Below are positions 15,793-23,019 of a stretch of 36,831 bases of DNA, in pieces. The position numbers and the translations under genes are program-made. How positions within the stretch are numbered: position 1 is the first letter of the stretch; the number at the start of each line of letters is the position of its first letter. Below the pieces are notes generated by a model that had not been told where the DNA came from, searched no databases, and worked only from the letters and a program-made list of their open reading frames with translations. The DNA lies in the NCBI GenBank assembly GCA_017994425.1, contig JAGOKS010000015.1, positions 1 through 36,831 of the forward strand, read 5' to 3'. Source of the DNA: Bacteroidales bacterium. Lineage in GTDB: Bacteria; Bacteroidota; Bacteroidia; Bacteroidales; WCHB1-69.

Positions 15793-16350
15793 TTATTTGT
15801 TAGTGATTTCTTTACGATAGATGATTTTTTTGTTTGGTACATCATAAATTTCAGTAATAGCACCTTTCTCACTATATCCGTTTGTTTTAACATATTCTCC
15901 TATATTAGGATACACCCTCATTATTCCAATCATCACAGAAAGGAAGCCTTTGAAAGGAAACTCAACAACTACATAGTTGCCTACAGGAAAAGTTTTAATT
16001 TGATATTTGTTCTTCAATAATGTTAATTTATTCGTATCACGCTCTTCAAGCAAACAACCTAATTCCGAACGCAACTTGCTTCTCTCTACGTATTTTGGAT
16101 TATCGTAATAAATGCCGCATCCTTTGAAAGTTTCTATTTTCTCGTTATTTAATAGTGAATTATACACTTTATCCATGACTTGCGAACTCTGACTATAATC
16201 ACCAATCATTTCTTCATAGATAAAAATTTCTCCTCCCTGAGTAGAGACTTTACATTCAATTTTTGTAAAACCTCCATAATACGCATAAACACTAACTACA
16301 ATCATTACAATAAATAGTACAACAATCAAAATAATTTTTAAAACTTTCAT
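15793..16350 (-). CDS. Membrane-anchored GyrI-like domain protein (TEX264-like)
   Basis: One strong N-terminal transmembrane helix (ILIVVLFIVMIVVSVYAYY, residues ~6-25) precedes a GyrI-like (SOUL/bacterial small-molecule-binding) domain. The block IYEEMIGDYSQ, then FKGCGIYYDNPKYVERSKLR and ELGCLLEE, resembles human TEX264, which has the same layout of one N-terminal helix plus a GyrI-like domain. The protein is probably tethered to the inner membrane. Which side the domain faces depends on topology, and the basic N-terminus is too short to decide. It is the first gene of a two-gene operon with a DNA glycosylase. Function in bacteria is unknown. Confidence 0.65.
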   Translation of the reverse strand: MKVLKIILIVVLFIVMIVVSVYAYYGGFTKIECKVSTQGGEIFIYEEMIGDYSQSSQVMDKVYNSLLNNEKIETFKGCGIYYDNPKYVERSKLRSELGCLLEERDTNKLTLLKNKYQIKTFPVGNYVVVEFPFKGFLSVMIGIMRVYPNIGEYVKTNGYSEKGAITEIYDVPNKKIIYRKEITNK

Positions 16351-16383
16351 GATTTTTTATTTAATTATAACATATTAAAAAAA

Positions 16384-16419
16384 ATGAAGTTGTTCATTAA
16401 TTTCAACAAACAACTTCAT
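16384..16419 (-). terminator. Intrinsic terminator after the DUF1015 gene
   Basis: A perfect 11-bp stem (16384-16394 with 16409-16419) is followed on the minus strand by eight T (complement of 16377-16384). It lies 24 bases past the DUF1015 stop and separates it from the TEX264-like operon. Confidence 0.8.
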
Positions 16420-16442
16420 CATATTTTACAAATTAAATTTTA

Positions 16443-17693
16443 TTATTTTAATTCATGAACGACTAAACCGGAACGCAATTTAGGTTCAAACCAAGTAGTT
16501 TTAGGAGGCATTATATTACCTGTATCAGCAATAGTTATCAATTGATTCATCGAAACAGGAAACATTGCAAAAGCAGCCACCATCTCACCCGAATCCACAC
16601 GTCGTTTCAATTCTCCCAATCCACGTATTCCTCCGACAAAATCAATTCGTTTTGATGTACGTAAGTCTTTAATATCTAATATCTGATCCAATACCAAATT
16701 CGATAAAATGGTTACATCCAAAACACCTATAGGATCATTATCGTTAAAGGTTCCCTGTTTTGCTGTCATTCGGTACCATTTACCATCCATATACATACTA
16801 AATTCATGCAATTTCATCGGTTTATAAATATCAGCACCCATTATTTCGAGCGTAAACGATGATTGAAGCTTTTTAACAAACTCTTCTTTTGTTAAACCAT
16901 TCAAATCTTTAATCACACGATTATAGTCAATAATTTTCAATTGATTATCAGGGAAAATTACGGTCATAAAATAGTTATACTCTTCCGTTCCGTTATGATT
17001 CGGATTTTTTGATTTTTGTTCTTGCCCCACTAAAGCAGCAGCCGCCGTACGATGATGACCATCGGCAACATATAAATTCGGTATGTCGTTTTTAAATATT
17101 TCAACTATTCGTTTAATTATTGCTTTATCGTCGATTACCCAAAATGTATGTCCAAATCCTTCATCAGCAACAAAATTATATTCCGGTTTCTGATTTTTTA
17201 CGATAGTTGATACAATAGTATCTATTTCCTTATGTGCAGGATAGGTAAAAAATACCGGTTCAACGTTTGCATTCGTAATACGTACATGAATCATACGATC
17301 TTCTTCTTTATCTTTACGTGTCAGTTCATGTTTTTTAATATTACCTTTTATGTAATCATCGGTATGTGAACATGCTACTATGCCGTATTGTGTGCGACCT
17401 TCCATGGTTTGAGCATAGATATATAATTTTTCTTCTTTATCTTGTACCAACCATCCATTGGTTTTAAACTTATTGTAGTTTTCCACTACTTTATCATACA
17501 CTTCCTTGCCGTGTTCATCTATGCATTCCGGTAAATCAATTTCTGCTTTGGTAATATGTAACAACGAATAAGGATTATTTGCTGCTTCTACTCGAGCCTC
17601 TGCTGAATTTAACACGTCATATGGACGGGAAGCTAATTGTTTTACGATGTCTTTTGGAGGACGTAATCCTTTAAATGGTTTAATGATTGCCAT
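16443..17693 (-). CDS. DUF1015 family protein
   Basis: The opening IIKPFKGLRPPKDIVKQLAS followed by RPYDVLNSAEAR defines DUF1015. Further family blocks are KEEDRMIHVRITNANVEPVFFTYP, the His-rich YVADGHHRTAAAALV and GGIRGLGELKRRVDSGEM. At 416 residues it is full length. No signal peptide or membrane helix is present, so it is cytoplasmic. The GHHR motif suggests phosphate or metal binding, but no activity is established to my knowledge. Homologues often lie near serine-biosynthesis genes in Bacteroidota; here it stands alone between its own promoter and terminator. Confidence 0.93.
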   Translation of the reverse strand: MAIIKPFKGLRPPKDIVKQLASRPYDVLNSAEARVEAANNPYSLLHITKAEIDLPECIDEHGKEVYDKVVENYNKFKTNGWLVQDKEEKLYIYAQTMEGRTQYGIVACSHTDDYIKGNIKKHELTRKDKEEDRMIHVRITNANVEPVFFTYPAHKEIDTIVSTIVKNQKPEYNFVADEGFGHTFWVIDDKAIIKRIVEIFKNDIPNLYVADGHHRTAAAALVGQEQKSKNPNHNGTEEYNYFMTVIFPDNQLKIIDYNRVIKDLNGLTKEEFVKKLQSSFTLEIMGADIYKPMKLHEFSMYMDGKWYRMTAKQGTFNDNDPIGVLDVTILSNLVLDQILDIKDLRTSKRIDFVGGIRGLGELKRRVDSGEMVAAFAMFPVSMNQLITIADTGNIMPPKTTWFEPKLRSGLVVHELK

Positions 17694-17760
17694 ACTATAT
17701 TTTTTTATGTTTTTGATATTTAATTATTTTCAAAAAATATTTTTATTTAATTTTCAAATG

Positions 17761-17768
17761 CAAATGTA
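17761..17768 (-). promoter_or_regulatory. -7 promoter element (DUF1015 gene)
   Basis: TACATTTG on the minus strand, about 67 bases before the ATG. The rest of the gap between 17694 and 17946 is AT-rich and shows nothing else I can identify. Confidence 0.55.
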
Positions 17769-17946
17769 CTAAATATTTATTTACACTTAAGCTACTCATT
17801 TAATTCTTATCCTTGATTTTTATTTCATATTTACATCTAATTAATTTAAACATATTATTTGGCTTTAGTATATAAACTTAATTATATAAAATAAGTAAGA
17901 ATATTCACATAAAATGAATTTAATTAAGATTACGTTAAAAAAAATT

Positions 17947-18609
17947 TTATTCTGCTAAATTTCTTAAAGCCGGAGTACTCAAGATGTGTACTTTCTTATT
18001 AGCAATGCTTATCATTTTATCTGCTTGCATTTCAGAAAGACTACGCGTTAAAGAAGGACGCGCCACGCTAAATATTTCTGCTAACCGCTGATGGGAAGGA
18101 ATTTCTATTATATCTTTCCCCTTTATTTGTTTTTGATTCAGTAAATATTTAGCAATCTTACCCTTTAAACTTAATTTCATTACATTCAACTTCTCGTTTA
18201 AAAAATACGTTTGTTCGGAAATTATTTCTAAAAAATTAAACAATATCTGACTATTCTTTTGCAATATGCTCATAAAATCTTTCCGAGGAATCATGATTAA
18301 CTCACATGATTCCATTGCATAAACACTTACAGGATAGTAATTATTTTTAATATATAAAAAAGCCGGAGCCAACACCTTGGGAGCTGTAAATTCTTCTACC
18401 ACCATAATTTTCCCACTATAATTAATTTTTTCTGCTACTGCCCTCCCACTATATAAAATAATTAAATCAACACATACATCATTTTGAAAAATAATGATAG
18501 AATCTTTGCTATATTTCTTTGTTTTATAACGTGTTTGATTTAACAATGCTTGTATTTCATCTTTTGAAATGTTTTTAAACAAACTGCATTTTGCTATTTT
18601 TTCTTCCAT
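17947..18609 (-). CDS. Crp/Fnr-family transcriptional regulator (HcpR-like)
   Basis: An N-terminal cyclic-nucleotide-binding-like beta-barrel (residues ~1-115, e.g. KYSKDSIIIFQNDVCVDLI) is joined by a long helix to a C-terminal winged helix-turn-helix. That domain has HQRLAEIFSVARPSLTRSLSEM, the Crp-type helix-turn-helix. There is no N-terminal Cys cluster, so it is not a Fnr-type iron-sulfur sensor. It is divergent from hcp (96 bases between starts) with a perfect palindrome between them. By position it is an HcpR-type regulator responding to nitrosative stress; HcpR of Porphyromonas is known to control hcp. Haem or other ligand binding is not visible. Confidence 0.87.
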   Translation of the reverse strand: MEEKIAKCSLFKNISKDEIQALLNQTRYKTKKYSKDSIIIFQNDVCVDLIILYSGRAVAEKINYSGKIMVVEEFTAPKVLAPAFLYIKNNYYPVSVYAMESCELIMIPRKDFMSILQKNSQILFNFLEIISEQTYFLNEKLNVMKLSLKGKIAKYLLNQKQIKGKDIIEIPSHQRLAEIFSVARPSLTRSLSEMQADKMISIANKKVHILSTPALRNLAE

Positions 18610-18627
18610 GAGATTATTTTTATTATG

Positions 18628-18641
18628 GTAACATATGTTAC
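18628..18641. promoter_or_regulatory. Operator palindrome between the Crp/Fnr gene and hcp
   Basis: GTAACATATGTTAC is a perfect 14-bp palindrome of the Crp/Fnr size class. Its centre (18634.5) is about 42 bases upstream of the hcp start predicted from the -7 element, the classical class-II activator position. On the minus strand it lies just downstream of a weak -7-like element for the regulator gene, so autorepression is possible. Confidence 0.7.
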
Positions 18642-18663
18642 AAATTTTATGCCTTTAATAGTA

Positions 18664-18671
18664 TATCTTTG
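18664..18671 (+). promoter_or_regulatory. -7 promoter element (hcp)
   Basis: TATCTTTG matches TAnnTTTG, 35 bases before the hcp ATG. It sets the likely transcription start near 18677, from which the palindrome is centred at about -42. Confidence 0.65.
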
Positions 18672-18706
18672 CATCAAAATTAACTATTAATTAAATTTTA
18701 AAAAAA

Positions 18707-20359
18707 ATGAACGCTATGTTTTGCTCTCAATGTCAAGAAACTGCTCAAAACACTGGCTGCGTAGTCAGAGGAGTTTGTGGGAAAAGTCCGGAAGTTGCTA
18801 ATTATCAAGATTTATTAATCTATGTATTAAAAGGATTATCAAAAATCAATCATTGTTTACGTCAATCGGGAAAAGCATCCGAAAAAGCTGATTTATTTAT
18901 CATGAACGGATTGTTTATGACAATTACGAATGCTAATTTCGATAAACAACGTTTTATCACAGAAATAAAAGCCGGATTAGCTTTACGCGATGAATTAAAG
19001 AAAGAAGCAACCAAATGTAAAGTAAATTGTGAATTCATACATCACGATGCACTTGTGTGGAATGCTGCAACTGAAGCTGAAATGGAAGAAAAAGCTAAAA
19101 AAGTCGGCATTCTTTCTACTGAAAACGAAGACATCCGTGCACTACGCCAAATGCTGGTGTTAGGAATAAAAGGAATGGCTGCTTATGCCGAACACGCCTA
19201 TAATCTTAATCATATTGATAAAGATATATTCGATTTCATGCAAATAGCTTTAAGTAGTACTTTATCCGAACAAAGTAAAGATGAATTGTTAGGATTAGTC
19301 ATGAAATGTGGAGAATATGGTGTAAAAACCATGGCTTTATTGGACAAAGCCAATACTTCAACTTACGGAAATCCACAAATCACAAAAGTGAACATTGGTG
19401 TTAAAAATCGTCCGGCTATTTTAATCAGTGGTCATGATTTAAAAGATTTGGATGAGTTATTAGCTCAAGCAGAATCCGAAGGTGTGGATGTATATACTCA
19501 CTCCGAGATGTTACCTGCACATTATTATCCGTATTTTAAAAAGTATACAAACCTTGTTGGTAATTATGGCAATGCATGGCATCGTCAGACAAAAGAATTT
19601 GAAACCTTTAATGGTCCTATTCTATTTACTACGAATTGTATTGTGCCCCCACGCACCGATAATACTTACAGCGACCGCGTATATACTACAGGAAGCACAG
19701 GTTTTACAGGTTTTCCTCATATAGCTGACAGAGTAGATGGAAAGACAAAAGATTTCTCACAAATCATTGCCCATGCCAAACGTTGCAAAACACCGGAAGC
19801 TATCGAAAACGGTGAAATTATAGGTGGATTTGCCCATAATCAAGTTATTGCGTTAGCCGATAAAGTGGTTGACGCTGTAAAAAGTGGTGCAATTCGTAAA
19901 TTTGTAGTTATGGCAGGTTGCGACGGACGAATGAAAAGTCGTGAATACTATGCCGATTTTGCACAAAAACTTCCGAAAGACACTATTATTCTAACAGCCG
20001 GTTGTGCTAAATACCGTTACAATAAATTACAATTAGGCGATATAGGCGGAATTCCAAGAGTACTCGATGCCGGTCAATGTAATGACAGTTATTCATTAGC
20101 CGTTATTGCACTCAAACTAAAAGAAGTGTTTGGCTTGGACGATGTAAATAAACTGCCCATAGTGTATAACATTGCATGGTACGAACAAAAAGCAGTTATT
20201 GTATTGTTATCATTGTTAAGTCTTGGCGTTAAAAATATCCATTTAGGACCTACCCTTCCGGGTTTCCTTTCTCCTAATGTGGCAAATATTTTAATCGAAA
20301 GTTTTGGAATCGGAGGCATTTCAACCGTCGATGAAGATTTGAAAAATATGATAGGATAA
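18707..20359 (+). CDS. hcp: Hybrid cluster protein / hydroxylamine reductase
   Basis: This cytoplasmic enzyme reduces nitric oxide or hydroxylamine using a 4Fe cluster plus the hybrid iron-sulfur-oxygen cluster. The N-terminal cluster motif is [13 protein letters not shown] followed by VVRGVC (C-x2-C-x8-C-x5-C), the short spacing of the anaerobe-type proteins and not the longer E. coli spacing. Hybrid-cluster ligand regions appear later: [29 protein letters not shown] and a Glu-containing stretch near NIAWYEQKA. Its 550 residues match the family. A gene for Hcr, the usual reductase partner, is not adjacent, so electrons must come from another carrier. A terminator follows. Confidence 0.97.
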   Translation: MNAMFCSQCQETAQNTGCVVRGVCGKSPEVANYQDLLIYVLKGLSKINHCLRQSGKASEKADLFIMNGLFMTITNANFDKQRFITEIKAGLALRDELKKEATKCKVNCEFIHHDALVWNAATEAEMEEKAKKVGILSTENEDIRALRQMLVLGIKGMAAYAEHAYNLNHIDKDIFDFMQIALSSTLSEQSKDELLGLVMKCGEYGVKTMALLDKANTSTYGNPQITKVNIGVKNRPAILISGHDLKDLDELLAQAESEGVDVYTHSEMLPAHYYPYFKKYTNLVGNYGNAWHRQTKEFETFNGPILFTTNCIVPPRTDNTYSDRVYTTGSTGFTGFPHIADRVDGKTKDFSQIIAHAKRCKTPEAIENGEIIGGFAHNQVIALADKVVDAVKSGAIRKFVVMAGCDGRMKSREYYADFAQKLPKDTIILTAGCAKYRYNKLQLGDIGGIPRVLDAGQCNDSYSLAVIALKLKEVFGLDDVNKLPIVYNIAWYEQKAVIVLLSLLSLGVKNIHLGPTLPGFLSPNVANILIESFGIGGISTVDEDLKNMIG

Positions 20360-20379
20360 TTTCTTCAACTATTATAATT

Positions 20380-20411
20380 AAAAGAGGGTGTTTCATTAAA
20401 CATCCTCTTTT
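20380..20411 (+). terminator. Intrinsic terminator after hcp
   Basis: A 14-bp stem (20380-20393 with 20398-20411, one G-U pair) around a CATT loop, ending in a run of T, 20 bases after the hcp stop. Confidence 0.85.
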
Positions 20412-20567
20412 TTATAACAAATTATTTTGAATTATATATATCGCAGCTACTTTGCTAATTTCAAAACATTTGATCTCATATATTTTTGCTGAAACGACAT
20501 CTTTGATACTTTGTAATCATCATTTAAAAAACTTTTCTGAATCATACATTTATATTAAAAAAAAATA

Positions 20568-20575
20568 TATCTTTG
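20568..20575 (+). promoter_or_regulatory. -7 promoter element (rpsF operon)
   Basis: TATCTTTG matches the consensus, 53 bases before the rpsF ATG at 20629. It excludes longer in-frame starts back to 20452. I saw no CCG-bulge hairpin like the S6:S18-binding leader described in other bacteria. Confidence 0.65.
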
Positions 20576-20628
20576 CAATCCTAAAAAATAAATTAATAAA
20601 AATTTTTAACTTAAACATTATCAGAGAC

Positions 20629-21000
20629 ATGGTAAATCATTACGAAACCGTTTTCATTATGACTCCCGTTTTGTCTGAAGATCAGATGAAGGAAACGGTA
20701 AGCAAGTTCGAGAAAATTTTGCTCGACAATGGCTGTGAGCTTGTGCACCAGGAAAACTGGGGCATGCGAAAATTAGCCTACCCAATTGGGAAAAAATCAT
20801 CGGGTTTTTATCAATTGTTTGAATTTAAAGCCGAAGGTCCGTTTGTAAAAGAATGGGAAATTCAATTCAAACGCGATGAAAGAATCATTCGTTTTTTAAC
20901 GGTTGCTCTTGACAAACACGGCATTCAGTACAATGAGAAAAGACGTGAAAACAAAAAAAATGCTGCAGAAGCAGCCAATAAAGTAATTATTAACGAATAA
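20629..21000 (+). CDS. rpsF: 30S ribosomal protein bS6
   Basis: A ribosomal protein of the platform that pairs with bS18. The conserved opening [18 protein letters not shown] and the block [17 protein letters not shown] identify it, and [16 protein letters not shown] ends the core. The start at 20629 gives the family's normal beginning (MVNHYE) and a length of 123 residues; the frame is open further upstream but that part lies before the promoter. First gene of an rpsF-rpsR-rplI operon. In Bacteroidota, bS6, bS18 and bS21 have been reported to hold the anti-Shine-Dalgarno tail of 16S rRNA. Confidence 0.97.
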   Translation: MVNHYETVFIMTPVLSEDQMKETVSKFEKILLDNGCELVHQENWGMRKLAYPIGKKSSGFYQLFEFKAEGPFVKEWEIQFKRDERIIRFLTVALDKHGIQYNEKRRENKKNAAEAANKVIINE

Positions 21001-21011
21001 TATTTATCACG

Positions 21012-21287
21012 ATGGCACAGTCAAATACAGATATAAAATATTTAACACCCATTGCGGTTGATGTTAAAAAGAAGAAATTTTGTCGTTTTAAAAAACACGG
21101 CATTAAATACATTGATTATAAAGACGGACAATATCTACTTCGTTTCATTAACGACCAAGGAAAAATATTACCAAGACGTCTTACAGGGACATCCTTAAAA
21201 TACCAAAAGAAAGTTGCTCAGGCAATTAAAAGAGCACGTCACATTGCTATTCTACCTTATGTTGCCGATAACTTAAAAGAAAAATAG
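21012..21287 (+). CDS. rpsR: 30S ribosomal protein bS18
   Basis: The core motif [16 protein letters not shown], then [19 protein letters not shown] and [14 protein letters not shown] identify bS18. At 91 residues it is slightly longer at the N-terminus than the E. coli protein, as is usual for the phylum. It lies 11 bases behind rpsF. Its TAG stop overlaps the Shine-Dalgarno sequence of rplI. Confidence 0.98.
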   Translation: MAQSNTDIKYLTPIAVDVKKKKFCRFKKHGIKYIDYKDGQYLLRFINDQGKILPRRLTGTSLKYQKKVAQAIKRARHIAILPYVADNLKEK

Positions 21288-21291
21288 GAGG
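21286..21291 (+). promoter_or_regulatory. Perfect Shine-Dalgarno sequence of rplI
   Basis: AGGAGG ends 9 bases before the rplI ATG and overlaps the rpsR stop codon. It is the only full Shine-Dalgarno I noticed ahead of any start in the window, where other genes have A-rich leaders. Confidence 0.8.
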
Positions 21292-21300
21292 AAAATACAA

Positions 21301-21750
21301 ATGGAAATTATTTTAAAAGAAGATATCGTTAACTTAGGATATGCCAATGAAATCGTAAACGTGAAAAACGGTTACGCTCGCAATTTTTTATTTCCTAAAA
21401 AATTAGCTATTCCTGCTACTGATTCCAATAAAAAAATCTTGGCTGAAACCATGAAACAACGAAGCCGAAAATTGGAAAAAATGAAAAACGACGCCATGAG
21501 TTTGGCTGAACGTTTAACCGACTTAACCGTAAATATTCTTGTAAAAGCAACCGAAGAAGGTACAATTTACGGTTCAGTTACAAACATTAATGTATCTGAA
21601 GCGTTGAAAGAACAATTTGATATTGATATTGATCGTAAAAAAATACTTATTCAAGGTCAACACATTAAAGAGTTAGGTCAATATAAAGCCAGCGTTGGCT
21701 TACATAAAGATGTTCGCGTTGATTTTAACTTAAACGTTATCAGCGAATAA
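21301..21750 (+). CDS. rplI: 50S ribosomal protein bL9
   Basis: The N-terminal domain begins with MEIILKEDIVNLGYANEIV and continues NVKNGYARNFLFPKKLAIPA, the standard bL9 signature. A long connecting helix and a smaller C-terminal RNA-binding domain follow, for a total of 149 residues as expected. It is the last gene of rpsF-rpsR-rplI, 13 bases behind rpsR, and is closed by a strong terminator. A full AGGAGG in front of the start is unusual for this phylum. Confidence 0.98.
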   Translation: MEIILKEDIVNLGYANEIVNVKNGYARNFLFPKKLAIPATDSNKKILAETMKQRSRKLEKMKNDAMSLAERLTDLTVNILVKATEEGTIYGSVTNINVSEALKEQFDIDIDRKKILIQGQHIKELGQYKASVGLHKDVRVDFNLNVISE

Positions 21751-21770
21751 TCTTTTCGTTTAGTAAACAT

Positions 21771-21800
21771 AAACCATTTTCTAAAAATAGAAAATGGTTT
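21771..21800 (+). terminator. Intrinsic terminator of the rpsF-rpsR-rplI operon
   Basis: A perfect 12-bp stem (21771-21782 with 21789-21800), 6-base loop, then six more T (21801-21806). Confidence 0.9.
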
Positions 21801-21924
21801 TTTTTTGCTCTGTCTTATTATTCTTTCTATTCAGATAAAACAATAAACAAAAGCTAAATCTATTTCGTGATTTGAATTTTACTTCTATTTCATTAAAATA
21901 CATCTATAGAATTAAAAAAATTAG

Positions 21925-21932
21925 TACTTTTG
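21925..21932 (+). promoter_or_regulatory. -7 promoter element (porP/porE-like operon)
   Basis: TACTTTTG matches the consensus, 37 bases before the porP/sprF-type ATG. Confidence 0.65.
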
Positions 21933-21969
21933 TTAAATATTTTGAACATCAAATTTAGATATTATAACA

Positions 21970-23007
21970 ATGTATTTAAAAGGATTTCATTTTAAAATTA
22001 TAAGGATATTATGTATATTAAGCCCATTATATTTTAACATATCGGCACAGGATATACATTTTTCTCAATTTTGGATGAATCCGATTTCCTTGAATCCTGC
22101 TTCAACAGCTTTCTATGATGGTAATTTTCGTGTAGGTGCATATAATCGATCACAATGGTATACTGTTACAAAAGCGTATCAAACAAATGGCTTATGGTTT
22201 GATTTGCCGATTGCAAAAAGACCTTCACATCAAGATATTTTCGGCTTTGGAATGACATTTGACTTTGATGTAGCCGGTAATTCAAAGTACACTACCATGC
22301 AATCCAATGCTATGTTTTCTTATGCTCGTTCATTGAATCGCAAAAACAATCATTTTATCATGATAGGTATCTCGGGAGGAATCGCACAACGTACGATTGA
22401 TTATGCATCATTAAGCTTTGACGAACAATTCCAAGATGACATGTACGAAAGCAGCAATCCTATCAACGAAACTTTTCCAACGACCAAATTTCTTTTTGGG
22501 GATTGTGCTGCGGGCATACAATGGTTTTATCAACCAAGTGAAGCATTTTATTATCAAGCCGGAATAAGTGCTTTTCATCTTAATATGCCTAAACAATCCT
22601 TATTGAAAGACAAAAGTATACGTCTTCCTATTAAGTATAATCTCCAACTATCGGTTGGATTCGGACTTAATAGAGATATGATTATAACCCCCAGTTTATT
22701 TTACAGTCGACAACTTCAATATCAAGAATTCATGATTGGTTGTATGTATACATATATCATCAGTCGGGACCAACAAGGGAATATAAAGAAATTTGAAATT
22801 GGCTTGGATTATCGTTGGAAAGATGCTCTTTACGTTGTTTTGGGTTTTGAAATAAAAAGAATCCGATTAAATTTCAGTTACGATTTTAATATTTCCAAAC
22901 TTACACCTGCAAGCAATGCTCAAGGAGGTGTGGAAGCCAGCATGTATTATATTTTTAAACATAAGAAAACATACAAACGAAAAGAAATTCCATGTCCTAT
23001 ATTTTAA
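21970..23007 (+). CDS. PorP/SprF-type outer-membrane protein of type IX secretion
   Basis: A signal peptide (ending NISAQ) is followed directly by the family's hallmark DIHFSQFWMNPISLNPASTAF. The next family block is GNFRVGAYNRSQWYTV. The remainder is a beta-barrel with many aromatic strands, and the family-typical SYDFNISKLTPASNAQGGVEASMYYIF closes the protein. PorP/SprF proteins are outer-membrane partners of the type IX secretion system and also serve as shuttles for gliding adhesins. It is 12 bases upstream of a PorE-like gene, the usual pairing. Whether it is the core PorP or an accessory paralogue cannot be decided here because no PorK/L/M/N genes are nearby. Confidence 0.87.
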   Translation: MYLKGFHFKIIRILCILSPLYFNISAQDIHFSQFWMNPISLNPASTAFYDGNFRVGAYNRSQWYTVTKAYQTNGLWFDLPIAKRPSHQDIFGFGMTFDFDVAGNSKYTTMQSNAMFSYARSLNRKNNHFIMIGISGGIAQRTIDYASLSFDEQFQDDMYESSNPINETFPTTKFLFGDCAAGIQWFYQPSEAFYYQAGISAFHLNMPKQSLLKDKSIRLPIKYNLQLSVGFGLNRDMIITPSLFYSRQLQYQEFMIGCMYTYIISRDQQGNIKKFEIGLDYRWKDALYVVLGFEIKRIRLNFSYDFNISKLTPASNAQGGVEASMYYIFKHKKTYKRKEIPCPIF

Positions 23008-23019
23008 TAGTTAGCGGCA

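Noticed and set aside
20452-20628. 59-codon N-terminal extension of rpsF
   Set aside because: The extension lies mostly upstream of the promoter at 20568-20575 and does not resemble bS6; the start at 20629 gives the standard N-terminus.
20576-20628. S6:S18-binding leader RNA in front of rpsF
   Set aside because: The leader is very A/T-rich, and I found no stem with the CCG bulge described for that motif.
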